Assembly (NCBI GenBank): GCA_035622755.1
Contig: DASPUU010000224.1
Span: 1 to 14,723 of the forward strand
Length of the DNA: 14,723 nt
Origin: JADGRA01 sp035622755
GTDB lineage: Bacteria > Myxococcota > Myxococcia > Myxococcales > Myxococcaceae
Direction of reading: 5' to 3'
The notes beneath the pieces are model-generated. The model ran no database searches. It was given only the letters and a program-made list of their open reading frames with translations, and was not told the origin of the DNA. Each line of letters begins with the position of its first letter. Within the stretch, counting starts at the first letter, position 1. Of this stretch, positions 6,448 to 12,833 are shown one piece after another. The position numbers and the translations under genes are program-made.

Positions 6448-6860
6448 CGGTCAAGGCGAAGGGGTTGGACCACGTGGCCATCGTGGTGCGCGATCTCGAA
6501 TCGGCCATCCACCTCTACCGGGACACCCTCGGCCTGGAGCTGACCCACGTCGAGGAGGTCCCCGAGCAGGCGGTGCGGACGGCCATCTTCGGCGAGGGGA
6601 TGGGCCGGGTGGAGCTCATCTGTCCGACCACGCCCGACTCCGGGGTGGCCCGGTTCCTCGAGAAGCGAGGCGAGGGCCTGCATCACATCTGCATCGAGGT
6701 GGAAGATCTGGAATCGGCGCTGGAGGCCCTGCGCCGCGCGGGAGCCCCCCTGGTCGACGCCGCCCCGAGGCCGGGGGCGGGAGGCGCGCGGGTGGCCTTC
6801 GTGCACCCCCGGGGAATGCGCGGGGTGCTCACCGAGTTGCGCGAGGGTCCGAAGGGCTAG
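6444..6860 (+). CDS. mce: Methylmalonyl-CoA epimerase
   Basis: This enzyme interconverts (2S)- and (2R)-methylmalonyl-CoA, linking propionyl-CoA carboxylase to the B12-dependent mutase in propionate, odd-chain fatty acid and branched-chain amino acid breakdown. The 138-residue protein has the two-repeat VOC (glyoxalase/bleomycin resistance) fold of the family. It shows LDHVAIVVRDLESAIHLYRD (8-27), EEVPEQAVRTAIF (37-49), GLHHICIEVEDLESAL (78-93) and the C-terminal VLTELRE (128-134). His10, a His of the 80-81 pair and Glu131 are the expected metal ligands. ATG 6444 overlaps the mutM stop and is preceded by AAGGAG (6432-6437) six bases upstream. No mutase or carboxylase gene is in the window. 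The stop (TAG) overlaps the stop of the convergent lipoprotein gene. Ethylmalonyl-CoA may also be a substrate in some relatives. Confidence 0.93.
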   Translation: MTVKAKGLDHVAIVVRDLESAIHLYRDTLGLELTHVEEVPEQAVRTAIFGEGMGRVELICPTTPDSGVARFLEKRGEGLHHICIEVEDLESALEALRRAGAPLVDAAPRPGAGGARVAFVHPRGMRGVLTELREGPKG

Positions 6861-7165
6861 GGAAGGGGACCGCCATCCGCCAGGAAGCGGAAGCAGAAGG
6901 AGCCGACGGCGTTGGTCGCCGGGTTGGAACCGTCGACGCACTGGTCGTACTTCCCCGGGCAATCGCTGTTGTCGGTGCAGGGCTTGGCGCAGAAGCAGCC
7001 GTTGTCCCGGCAGCGGCATTCCAGGCCGGTGTCGCACGGCGCCTCGACGGCGTAGACGGTGCAGGCATCGCCGTACGAGCCGGTCGGGCTGCTGCAGGCC
7101 GCCGCCATCGCCAGCGCGCCCACGCTGGCCGCCGCCATCGCCAGCGTTCTGAAGGTGCCGTTCAT
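6857..7165 (-). CDS. Small Cys-rich lipoprotein
   Basis: The 102-residue product begins with a short polar N-terminus and a hydrophobic stretch ending in LAMAAACSS, a probable lipobox with Cys24 as the lipidated residue. The mature part is short and rich in Cys (35, 44, 50, 52, 57, 59, 63, 69, 76 and 91, ten in all). The pattern is CDTGLECRCRDNGCFCAKPC, then TDNSDC and DQC, as in disulfide-knotted extracellular proteins common in myxobacteria. I do not recognise a named domain, and no catalytic residues are visible; a structural or adhesion role on the envelope surface is inference. The start ATG 7165 gives the signal peptide; GAGG lies 14 bases before it, which is weak. The signal region contains a 20-base direct repeat (7097-7116, 7127-7146). 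The gene is divergent from the beta-barrel gene and overlaps the end of mce by four bases. Confidence 0.8.
   Translation of the reverse strand: MNGTFRTLAMAAASVGALAMAAACSSPTGSYGDACTVYAVEAPCDTGLECRCRDNGCFCAKPCTDNSDCPGKYDQCVDGSNPATNAVGSFCFRFLADGGPLP
7097..7146. repeat. 20-base tandem direct repeat in lipoprotein signal region
   Basis: Two identical 20-base copies (7097-7116 and 7127-7146) are spaced exactly 30 bases apart. On the minus strand this duplicates ten codons of the lipoprotein signal peptide. The first copy encodes LAMAAAS (residues 8-14) and the second LAMAAAC (18-24), so the second carries the lipobox Cys and the first carries Ser at the same place (AGC versus TGC). Confidence 0.9.
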
Positions 7166-7212
7166 GAGCAGAAGGCTACCTCGGAATGAATCGCTCCGTG
7201 AGGTCACGGTCG

Positions 7213-7241
7213 TTGACACTCCGGAGGGCGGTGGCTTTACT
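7213..7241 (+). promoter_or_regulatory. Sigma-70-like promoter for the beta-barrel/lysine operon
   Basis: A perfect -35 hexamer TTGACA (7213-7218) is followed, after a 17-base spacer, by TTTACT (7236-7241), which matches four of six bases of the -10 consensus. Transcription would start near 7248, leaving about 30 bases of leader before the GTG at 7278. It lies in the 112-bp spacer between divergent genes, where a promoter is expected. No matching promoter is clear for the minus-strand lipoprotein gene. Confidence 0.6.
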
Positions 7242-7277
7242 CGCGCGCCCTTTGTGCCTCCGTCTGGAGAATTGCAC

Positions 7278-9179
7278 GTGAAGGCTTTCTTCCTGGCCGT
7301 GTCGGTGCTGTCGGGCACCGCCCTCGCACAGGCACCCACCACGCCGCCCACGTCGTCTCCGGGCACACTCCCGGCCAGCGGCAGCGTGGTCGCACCGGCC
7401 GTGCCGGCCGGCGTCACGCCCAGCCCGCAGCTCGACGAGGCCATCCAGCGCGAGATCGACGCCAAGGTGGCGCAGGCGAAGAAGGAGCTCCAGGAAGAGA
7501 TGCGCGCCCAGGCCGCCACCCAGGCGGCGACGCAGCCCGGCTGGGAGGACGCCACCGTCACCAGCCGGACCAAGCTCCAGCTCTTCGTCGCGCACGGCTA
7601 CTTCCGCGTCCGCCCCGAGCTCTTCAATTACTTCGACATGGCCCAGCTGCCCTTCAACGGCTACTGGCTCTTCCCCGTGCCCGACGGCGGGAACCCGATC
7701 ATCAACCCCGGCGGCCACACCATCACCGGCGTCAACATGCGCTTCCGGCTCGAGCCGACGGTGAACGTCTCGGAGGAGCTCCGCATCAAGGCGCAGATCG
7801 ACATGCTCGACAACCTGGTCTGGGGAAGCACCCCGGCCTATGCCTACACCCGCTACCAGGGCACCGACGTGGCGCTCCTCTCGGTGGCCAACCAGGTGCC
7901 GCCCAGCGCCGGCCTCAACGCCGCCCTGGACAGCATCGCCGTGAAGCAGGTCTGGGGCGAGGTCTCCACGCCGGTCGGGCTGCTCAAGTTCGGACGGATG
8001 TCCACCAACTTCGGGATGGGCATCAACTACAACGACGGCAGCTGCCTGGACTGCGACTTCGAGTCGGTCATGGACGCCTTCCAGTTCGTCGCCGAGCCGC
8101 TTCCCGGGTTCTACGTCATCCCCATGCTCGAGTACGACGTGACCGGGCTGGTCAACGCGCGCACGCTCGACTACGCCGAGCAGCTGGACATCACCCAGGC
8201 GGACAACTCCACCGCCTACCGGATCCAGATCGCCCGGCTCGACACCGAGCAGCAGGCGAAGGCGAAGATCGAGTCCGGCGGAACGGTGATCAACTACGGC
8301 CTCGACTTCTCCTACCGCTACCAGAAGTACCAGTACAACTCGATCAACGCCACCTACAATCCCCCGGACGCCTACCAGCCCGGGGCCACGCTCGGAAACC
8401 GGACCGCGCGCTTCGGCAATCTCTCCATCCCGGACATCTGGCTCAAGGTGGAGAACCGGACCTTCCGGGTGGAGCTGGAGGCGGTCTCGTACCTCGGGTC
8501 GTTCAGCGCCCCCATCCTGCCCGGCGGCGTGGCGGCCAACGTCACCGTCGTCCAGTTCGGAGTGGCCGGCGAGGCGGAGTACAAGATCCTCCACGGCGCG
8601 GTGGGGCTGGGCTTCAAGGGAGGATTCGCCAGCGGCGACTCCGCGCCCGGCTTCGGGGTGCGCGTCACCCGGGCTTCGCTCAAGCCGGGGGCGACCACCC
8701 CCGCCGCTCAGCCGGGCGACATCGACGGCGCGCAGTTCGGCCGCCAGTACACGTGCCCCACCAATCCCGCCCTGACCTGCACCGACGCCGACATCCGCAA
8801 CTACCGCTTCAATCCCAACTACCACATCGACCAGATTCTCTTCCGCTACATCATCGGCACCATCACCGACGCCTGGTACATCCGTCCGTCCGCCTACTGG
8901 AACATCTCCGACGGGCTGCAGGTCAGCGGCAACATGGTCTACTCGCAGTCCATCTATCTCTCCTCCACGCCGTCGGCGTCGCGGCCGGGAGCGGGCTCCA
9001 ACGCGCTCGGGCTGGAGATCGACCTCGGCGTCCGCTACCAGACCGAGGACGGCCTCTTCGCCTGGCTCTACTACGGCATCCTCTTCCCCTTCGACGGGCT
9101 CCAGAACACCGACGTGGTCCTGACCCAGAGCCTGCACGTCGCCCAGAGCATCCGGGGGATGATCGGGATCCGCTTCTGA
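7278..9179 (+). CDS. Outer-membrane beta-barrel protein (TIGR04551-like)
   Basis: The 633-residue protein has a signal peptide (MKAFFLAVSVLSGTALA, cut near residue 17-19) and a Pro/Thr/Ala-rich linker. A charged helix predicted to coil (about residues 51-86, QREIDAKVAQAKKELQEEMR) follows, then a long region of alternating aromatic and polar residues, and it ends in GIRF. A terminal Phe after beta strands is the usual BAM signal of outer-membrane barrels. Inside are KFGRMSTNFGMGINYN, as in porins, and two Cys pairs (256/259 in SCLDCDF; 493/501 in TCPTNPALTC). The segment around IDQILFRYIIGTITDAWYIR resembles the myxobacterial family I know as TIGR04551, which has no assigned function. GTG 7278 is chosen because of GGAGA at 7266-7270 and the signal peptide. 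The next gene begins two bases after its stop. Pore or transport function is inferred. Confidence 0.82.
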   Translation: MKAFFLAVSVLSGTALAQAPTTPPTSSPGTLPASGSVVAPAVPAGVTPSPQLDEAIQREIDAKVAQAKKELQEEMRAQAATQAATQPGWEDATVTSRTKLQLFVAHGYFRVRPELFNYFDMAQLPFNGYWLFPVPDGGNPIINPGGHTITGVNMRFRLEPTVNVSEELRIKAQIDMLDNLVWGSTPAYAYTRYQGTDVALLSVANQVPPSAGLNAALDSIAVKQVWGEVSTPVGLLKFGRMSTNFGMGINYNDGSCLDCDFESVMDAFQFVAEPLPGFYVIPMLEYDVTGLVNARTLDYAEQLDITQADNSTAYRIQIARLDTEQQAKAKIESGGTVINYGLDFSYRYQKYQYNSINATYNPPDAYQPGATLGNRTARFGNLSIPDIWLKVENRTFRVELEAVSYLGSFSAPILPGGVAANVTVVQFGVAGEAEYKILHGAVGLGFKGGFASGDSAPGFGVRVTRASLKPGATTPAAQPGDIDGAQFGRQYTCPTNPALTCTDADIRNYRFNPNYHIDQILFRYIIGTITDAWYIRPSAYWNISDGLQVSGNMVYSQSIYLSSTPSASRPGAGSNALGLEIDLGVRYQTEDGLFAWLYYGILFPFDGLQNTDVVLTQSLHVAQSIRGMIGIRF

Positions 9180-9181
9180 GC

Positions 9182-9316
9182 ATGGGCGGGCGAGCGGCGC
9201 TGGGGCTGGCGCTGGCCTTTGCGCTGGCGGCATGCGGGGTGCGCGGAAATCCGCGCCCGCCCCTGCCCGAGACCGCTCCACCGGCGCCGGCGGCCCTGCC
9301 CGACGCCGGGCGCTGA
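9182..9316 (+). CDS. LptM-like small lipoprotein
   Basis: A 44-residue lipoprotein: signal helix RAALGLALAFALAACG with lipobox LAAC and lipidated Cys18, followed by GVRGNPRPPLPE and a Pro/Ala tail. The CGxRG/KG-P-LP pattern right after the lipobox and its place directly before lysA match the LptM (YifL) type. In enterobacteria that protein helps the LPS translocon LptD mature, and its gene precedes dapF/lysA. Here the same neighbourhood (lipoprotein, lysA) is kept and a beta-barrel gene lies just upstream. Whether it does the same job is inference, since the motif is short. It begins two bases after the barrel stop, so translation is probably coupled; a GGGATC ten bases upstream is only a weak ribosome binding site. 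A perfect inverted repeat at 9241-9256 sits in the RGNPR codons. Confidence 0.78.
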   Translation: MGGRAALGLALAFALAACGVRGNPRPPLPETAPPAPAALPDAGR

Positions 9317-9330
9317 GGTCCTCGGGCGCG

Positions 9331-10578
9331 ATGGACCACTTCCGGTACCGGCGAGGCATCCTCCACGCCGAGGAGGTTCCCCTGGAGCGCATCGCCGCCC
9401 GGGTGGGCACGCCGACCTACGTCTATTCCGAGGCCACGCTGCGCCGGCACTGGGAGGTCGTCACCCGGGCCTTCGCCGGGCACCCCACCCTGGTCTGCTA
9501 CTCGGTGAAGGCGAGCTCCAACCTCGCCCTCCTGGCGCGCTTCGCCGCCTGGGGCTCGGGCTTCGACGTCGTCTCCGGCGGGGAGCTGGCCCGGGTGCGG
9601 CGGGCCGGCGGCGACCCGCGGCGGGCCGTGTTCGCCGGCGTGGGGAAGAGGCGCGAGGAGCTGGTGCAGGCCCTGCGCGCCCGGGTGCTCCTCATCAACG
9701 TGGAGAGCGCCGAGGAGCTGGAGCTCCTCGACCAGGTGGCGCGCGAGCTCGGTGTCCGGGCGCCCTTCGCCGTCCGGGTCAACCCGGCGGTGGACCCGCG
9801 CACCCACCGCGCCATCTCCACCGGGATGGAGACCTCGAAGTTCGGCGTGCCCCTGCGCGAGGCGTACGCCCTCTACCGGCGCAGCCGCCGGATGCGGGGC
9901 CTGGTGGCCCGGGGCGTGGACTGCCACATCGGAAGCCAGCTCACCGACACGCGCCCGCTCGGGCGGGCGGTGGCCCAGGTGGCCCGGCTCTACCAGGAGC
10001 TCGTCGGCCAGGGGTACCCGCTCTCCCTTCTCGATGTCGGCGGCGGGCTGGGCATCCCCTACCGGGACGAGCGTCCGCCGCACCCCCAGGCCTGGGCCGG
10101 CGTGCTCCTCCGGGCCGTCCGCGGGCTGCCGGCCACGCTCCTGGTGGAGCCGGGGCGGCTCTTGGTGGGCAACGCCGGCGTGCTGGTCACCCGGGTGCTC
10201 TTCCGGAAGCGCTCTCCGCGGCGGCAGTTCGTCATCGTCGACGCCGGGATGAACGACCTGCTCCGCCCGGCGCTCTACGGAGCCGAGCACGAGGTGGTTC
10301 CGGTGCGCCGGCGGCGCGGACCGACGGTGCGGGCGGAGGTGGTCGGGCCGGTATGCGAGTCGACGGACACCCTGGCCTCCGCCCGGCGCCTGGTCCTCCC
10401 CGAGCAGGGGGACCTCTTCTGCGTGCGCACCGCGGGCGCCTACGGGATGAGCATGGCCAGCAACTACAACGGGCGCCCCCGCCCGGCCGAGGTGCTGGTG
10501 CACGGGCGCCGCTTCCAGGTGGTACGCGCGCGGGACGCCGTCCGGGACCTCTGGCGCGGCGAGTCGACGGGACGCTAG
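9331..10578 (+). CDS. lysA: Diaminopimelate decarboxylase LysA
   Basis: LysA decarboxylates meso-diaminopimelate to L-lysine with pyridoxal phosphate, the last step of lysine synthesis. The 415-residue protein has the alanine-racemase-type barrel and C-terminal beta domain of the group IV decarboxylases. PLP-binding Lys60 lies in CYSVKASSNLALL. CHIGSQ (198-203) has His199. The glycine-rich phosphate loop is DVGGGLGIPY (235-244), followed by EPGR (273-276), the active-site motif CESTD (342-346) and AGAYGMSMASNYNGRPRP (368-385). The set is complete and the length is normal. ATG 9331 is the family-like start (MDHFRYRRG); GAGG at 9315-9318 is 12 bases away, a little far. It sits 14 bases after the LptM-like gene and 21 bases before dapA, in a lysA-dapA-dapB unit. 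Confidence 0.97.
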   Translation: MDHFRYRRGILHAEEVPLERIAARVGTPTYVYSEATLRRHWEVVTRAFAGHPTLVCYSVKASSNLALLARFAAWGSGFDVVSGGELARVRRAGGDPRRAVFAGVGKRREELVQALRARVLLINVESAEELELLDQVARELGVRAPFAVRVNPAVDPRTHRAISTGMETSKFGVPLREAYALYRRSRRMRGLVARGVDCHIGSQLTDTRPLGRAVAQVARLYQELVGQGYPLSLLDVGGGLGIPYRDERPPHPQAWAGVLLRAVRGLPATLLVEPGRLLVGNAGVLVTRVLFRKRSPRRQFVIVDAGMNDLLRPALYGAEHEVVPVRRRRGPTVRAEVVGPVCESTDTLASARRLVLPEQGDLFCVRTAGAYGMSMASNYNGRPRPAEVLVHGRRFQVVRARDAVRDLWRGESTGR

Positions 10579-10599
10579 GGTCCCCTCCCCAGGGACGAC

Positions 10600-11487
10600 A
10601 TGCTCAGACTCTCCGGCTCGCTCACGGCACTGGCCACTCCCTTCCGGGACGGACGGCTCGACGAGGAGGCCTACCGGGGGCTGATCCGCGACCAGCTCGA
10701 GCAGGGAACGTCCGGCCTGGTCCCGGTGGGCACCACCGGCGAAGCGGTGACGATGAGCCCCGCCGAGCGCTCCCGCGCCGTGCGCCTGGCCGTCGAGGGC
10801 TCCGCCGGACGCGTTCCGGTGGTGGCCGGGGCGGGGAGCAACTCCACCCAGGCCACGGTGGAGGCCATCGGCCAGGTCCGCGAGGTCGGCGCCGACGCCG
10901 CGCTGGTGGTGACCCCCTACTACAACAAGCCCAACCAGGCCGGGCTGCTCGAGCACTACCGGGCCTGCGCCCGTGCCCACCCGGGCTTCCCCCTGGTGCC
11001 CTACAACGTTCCCGGCCGAACCGGGTGCGACCTCCTCCCGGACACGGTCCTGCGCCTGCTCGATCTTCCCGAGGTGGTGGCGCTCAAGGAGGCCACCGGC
11101 AACATGGCCCGGACGGTGGACCTGGTCGAGCGGTGCGGGGACCGGCTCGCCCTCCTCTCCGGGGACGACTTCACCGTCGCCCCGTTCATCTCCCTGGGGG
11201 GAGAGGGCGTCATCTCCGTGTCCTCCAACGTCGCCCCGCGCCTGATGGCGGATCTCGTCTCCGCCGCCCGCGCCGGGGATCGCACCCGCGCCGCCGAGCT
11301 CCAGACGAAGCTCAACCCGCTTCACCGGCTGCTCTTCGTCGAGCCCAATCCCATCCCGGTCAAGTGGGCGCTGTACCTCCTGGGCAGGTTCGGCCCCGAG
11401 ATCCGCCTTCCCCTGGTCCCCCTGGGCGAGCCGCACGCCACCGCCCTGGCCGCGGAGCTCCGGCGGCTGGGTCTCCTGCGGGCCTGA
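10600..11487 (+). CDS. dapA: 4-Hydroxy-tetrahydrodipicolinate synthase DapA
   Basis: DapA condenses pyruvate with aspartate semialdehyde, the committed step toward diaminopimelate and lysine, through a Schiff base on a lysine. The 295-residue protein has the family's usual length. The motif GTTGEAVTM includes Thr45 and Thr46, and TPYYNKPNQ holds Tyr107/108. YNVPGRTG includes Tyr135 and Arg140, and the Schiff-base lysine is Lys163 in ALKEATGN; LSGDDF follows. The catalytic triad and the arginine that binds the semialdehyde carboxylate are present. ATG 10600 is preceded by AGGGA (10591-10595). The stop is three bases before dapB, so the two are almost certainly co-transcribed. Feedback sensitivity to lysine cannot be read from the sequence. 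Paralogues such as N-acetylneuraminate lyases are unlikely here, given the dapB and lysA neighbours. Confidence 0.96.
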   Translation: MLRLSGSLTALATPFRDGRLDEEAYRGLIRDQLEQGTSGLVPVGTTGEAVTMSPAERSRAVRLAVEGSAGRVPVVAGAGSNSTQATVEAIGQVREVGADAALVVTPYYNKPNQAGLLEHYRACARAHPGFPLVPYNVPGRTGCDLLPDTVLRLLDLPEVVALKEATGNMARTVDLVERCGDRLALLSGDDFTVAPFISLGGEGVISVSSNVAPRLMADLVSAARAGDRTRAAELQTKLNPLHRLLFVEPNPIPVKWALYLLGRFGPEIRLPLVPLGEPHATALAAELRRLGLLRA

Positions 11488-11490
11488 CCC

Positions 11491-12297
11491 ATGCCCCGGC
11501 GCGTCCTGGTCACGGGCGTCACCGGACGGATGGGAGCGGCGGTGGTCCGCGCCCTCCGCGGCGACGTTCGCTTCCAGCTCGCCGGGGGAGCGGTGCGCCC
11601 GGGGAGCGGCCTGGCCGGGCAGGACGCCGGGACCCTGGCCGGGCTCGGACCGCTCGGGGCTCCCACCTTCGAGGATCCGGGCAAGGCCGCCGCCGAGGTG
11701 CGCCCCGAGGTGGTCATCGACTTCTCCCATCCCGAGGGCACCGGGGAGTGGGCCGAGGTGTGCGGGCGGAACGGGACGGCGCTGGTGGTGGGCACCACCG
11801 GTCTGTCCGGAGTGGTCCGGGAGCAGATCGACCGCGCCGCCCGCTCGGCGGCGGTGGTCCTCTCACCCAACATGTCGGTGGGCATCAACGTTCTCCTCGA
11901 CGTGGCCGTTCACCTGGCGCGGCTCCTCGGAGAGGCCTGGGACGTCGAGGTGCTCGACCTCCACCACCGCCAGAAGCGGGATGCCCCGAGCGGCACCGCG
12001 CTGCGGCTGGCGGAGGTGCTGGCCCGCGCCGCCGGCCGCGATGCCTCCGCCTTCCGCCTCGCCCGTGCCGGGGAGGTCGGCCCCCGGCCCCCGGGGGAGA
12101 TCGGCGTGCAGACGCTCCGCGGCGGCGACGTGGTGGGCGAGCACACCGTCTATTTTCTCTCCGACGGGGAGCGCATCGAGGTCACCCATCGCGCCACCAG
12201 CCGGGACCAATTTGCCCGCGGCGCGGTCCGGGCGGCGGCCTGGGCCTGCGCCCAGGAGCCCGGCCTCTACACCATGCAGGACGTGCTCGGCCTGTGA
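11491..12297 (+). CDS. dapB: 4-Hydroxy-tetrahydrodipicolinate reductase DapB
   Basis: DapB reduces hydroxy-tetrahydrodipicolinate with NAD(P)H, the step after DapA. The 268-residue protein shows the nucleotide-binding GVTGRMG (9-15), IDFSHPEG (76-83), GTTG (101-104), SPNMSVGINVLL (125-136), and the substrate-binding HHRQKRDAPSGTA (158-170) with His158, His159 and Lys162. The end EVTHRATSRDQFARG is the typical tetramer and C-terminal region. All key residues are present. ATG 11491 follows dapA by three bases. Its stop overlaps the start of folK as GTGA, so folK translation is probably coupled. DapD/DapL/DapF and earlier genes of the pathway are not in the window, so the branch to diaminopimelate cannot be named. 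Confidence 0.97.
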   Translation: MPRRVLVTGVTGRMGAAVVRALRGDVRFQLAGGAVRPGSGLAGQDAGTLAGLGPLGAPTFEDPGKAAAEVRPEVVIDFSHPEGTGEWAEVCGRNGTALVVGTTGLSGVVREQIDRAARSAAVVLSPNMSVGINVLLDVAVHLARLLGEAWDVEVLDLHHRQKRDAPSGTALRLAEVLARAAGRDASAFRLARAGEVGPRPPGEIGVQTLRGGDVVGEHTVYFLSDGERIEVTHRATSRDQFARGAVRAAAWACAQEPGLYTMQDVLGL

Positions 12298-12833
12298 CCC
12301 GCCACCGTCCAGTGGACCCGGTGTACATCGGGCTCGGCTCGAACCTCGGTGACCGGGAGGCGCACCTCGCCGCCGCGGCGGAGGCGCTGGGCCGCATCGA
12401 CGCCGTGTCGGTGCGCCGCTGGTCCCGCCTCTACGACACCGAGGCGGTCGGGCCGCCTCAGCCCCGGTATCTCAACGCCGTCGTCGAGCTGGAGTGCGAG
12501 CTGTCTCCGCGGCGTCTCCTCTCCATCCTCCAGCGCATCGAGCAGGAGCTGGGGAGGACGGCGAAGGGCCTCATGCGTCCGCGGACCATCGATCTCGACG
12601 TGCTGCTCTGGGGAGAGCGCATCCTGGTCGAGCCGGACTTCCAGATTCCCCACGCCGAGCTCCACGCCCGGCGCTTCGTGCTCGAGCCGCTGGCCGAGCT
12701 CGCCCCGACCGCCCGGCACCCGGTGCTCGGTCTGACCATCCGCCAGCTGCTCGAGTCCCTTCCGCCGGCCGACGTGGCCCCGGTGAGGGGCTCCAGCGTC
12801 TGGCGCTCCCCCCCGGAGAGGAAGCACCCGTGA
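12294..12833 (+). CDS. folK: 2-Amino-4-hydroxy-6-hydroxymethyldihydropteridine pyrophosphokinase FolK
   Basis: FolK transfers pyrophosphate from ATP to the pterin alcohol in folate synthesis, just before dihydropteroate synthase. The 179-residue protein has the hallmark motifs in order: YIGLGSNLGDR (11-21), SRLYDTEAVG (44-53), RYLNAVVELE (58-67), the ATP/pterin motif PRTIDLDVLLWGE (96-108) and IPHAELHARRFVLEPLAE (118-135). The start is less certain: GTG 12294, which overlaps the dapB stop (GTGA), is preferred because coupling is the rule in this operon. GTG 12312 and GTG 12321 are in-frame alternatives that would shorten the protein without losing a motif. Its own stop overlaps the start of the next gene (GTGA). 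The tail after residue 155 is Pro/Arg-rich and probably not essential. Confidence 0.95.
   Translation: MTRHRPVDPVYIGLGSNLGDREAHLAAAAEALGRIDAVSVRRWSRLYDTEAVGPPQPRYLNAVVELECELSPRRLLSILQRIEQELGRTAKGLMRPRTIDLDVLLWGERILVEPDFQIPHAELHARRFVLEPLAELAPTARHPVLGLTIRQLLESLPPADVAPVRGSSVWRSPPERKHP

Noticed and set aside
9241..9256. Perfect inverted repeat GCGCGGAAATCCGCGC
   Set aside because: It lies inside the codons of the LptM-like motif (RGNPR), has no T tract and is explained by Arg/Pro codons; not called as a regulatory hairpin.
7176..9410. Long minus-strand open frame opposite the beta-barrel gene
   Set aside because: Repetitive Val/Gly/Asp/His composition. The plus-strand frame has a signal peptide, ribosome binding site, promoter and a beta-barrel pattern ending in Phe.
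8923..11730. Long minus-strand open frame opposite lysA and dapA
   Set aside because: Its composition is Gly/Pro/Arg/His-rich without domain motifs, and it lies opposite secure enzymes; an antisense shadow.
9219..12293. Very long plus-strand open frame across lysA, dapA and dapB in a different frame
   Set aside because: Its translation is low-complexity Pro/Arg/Gly/Ala, and three well-identified enzymes occupy the same DNA in other frames. Only its last 180 codons (folK) are real. Long shadow frames are expected at this GC content.
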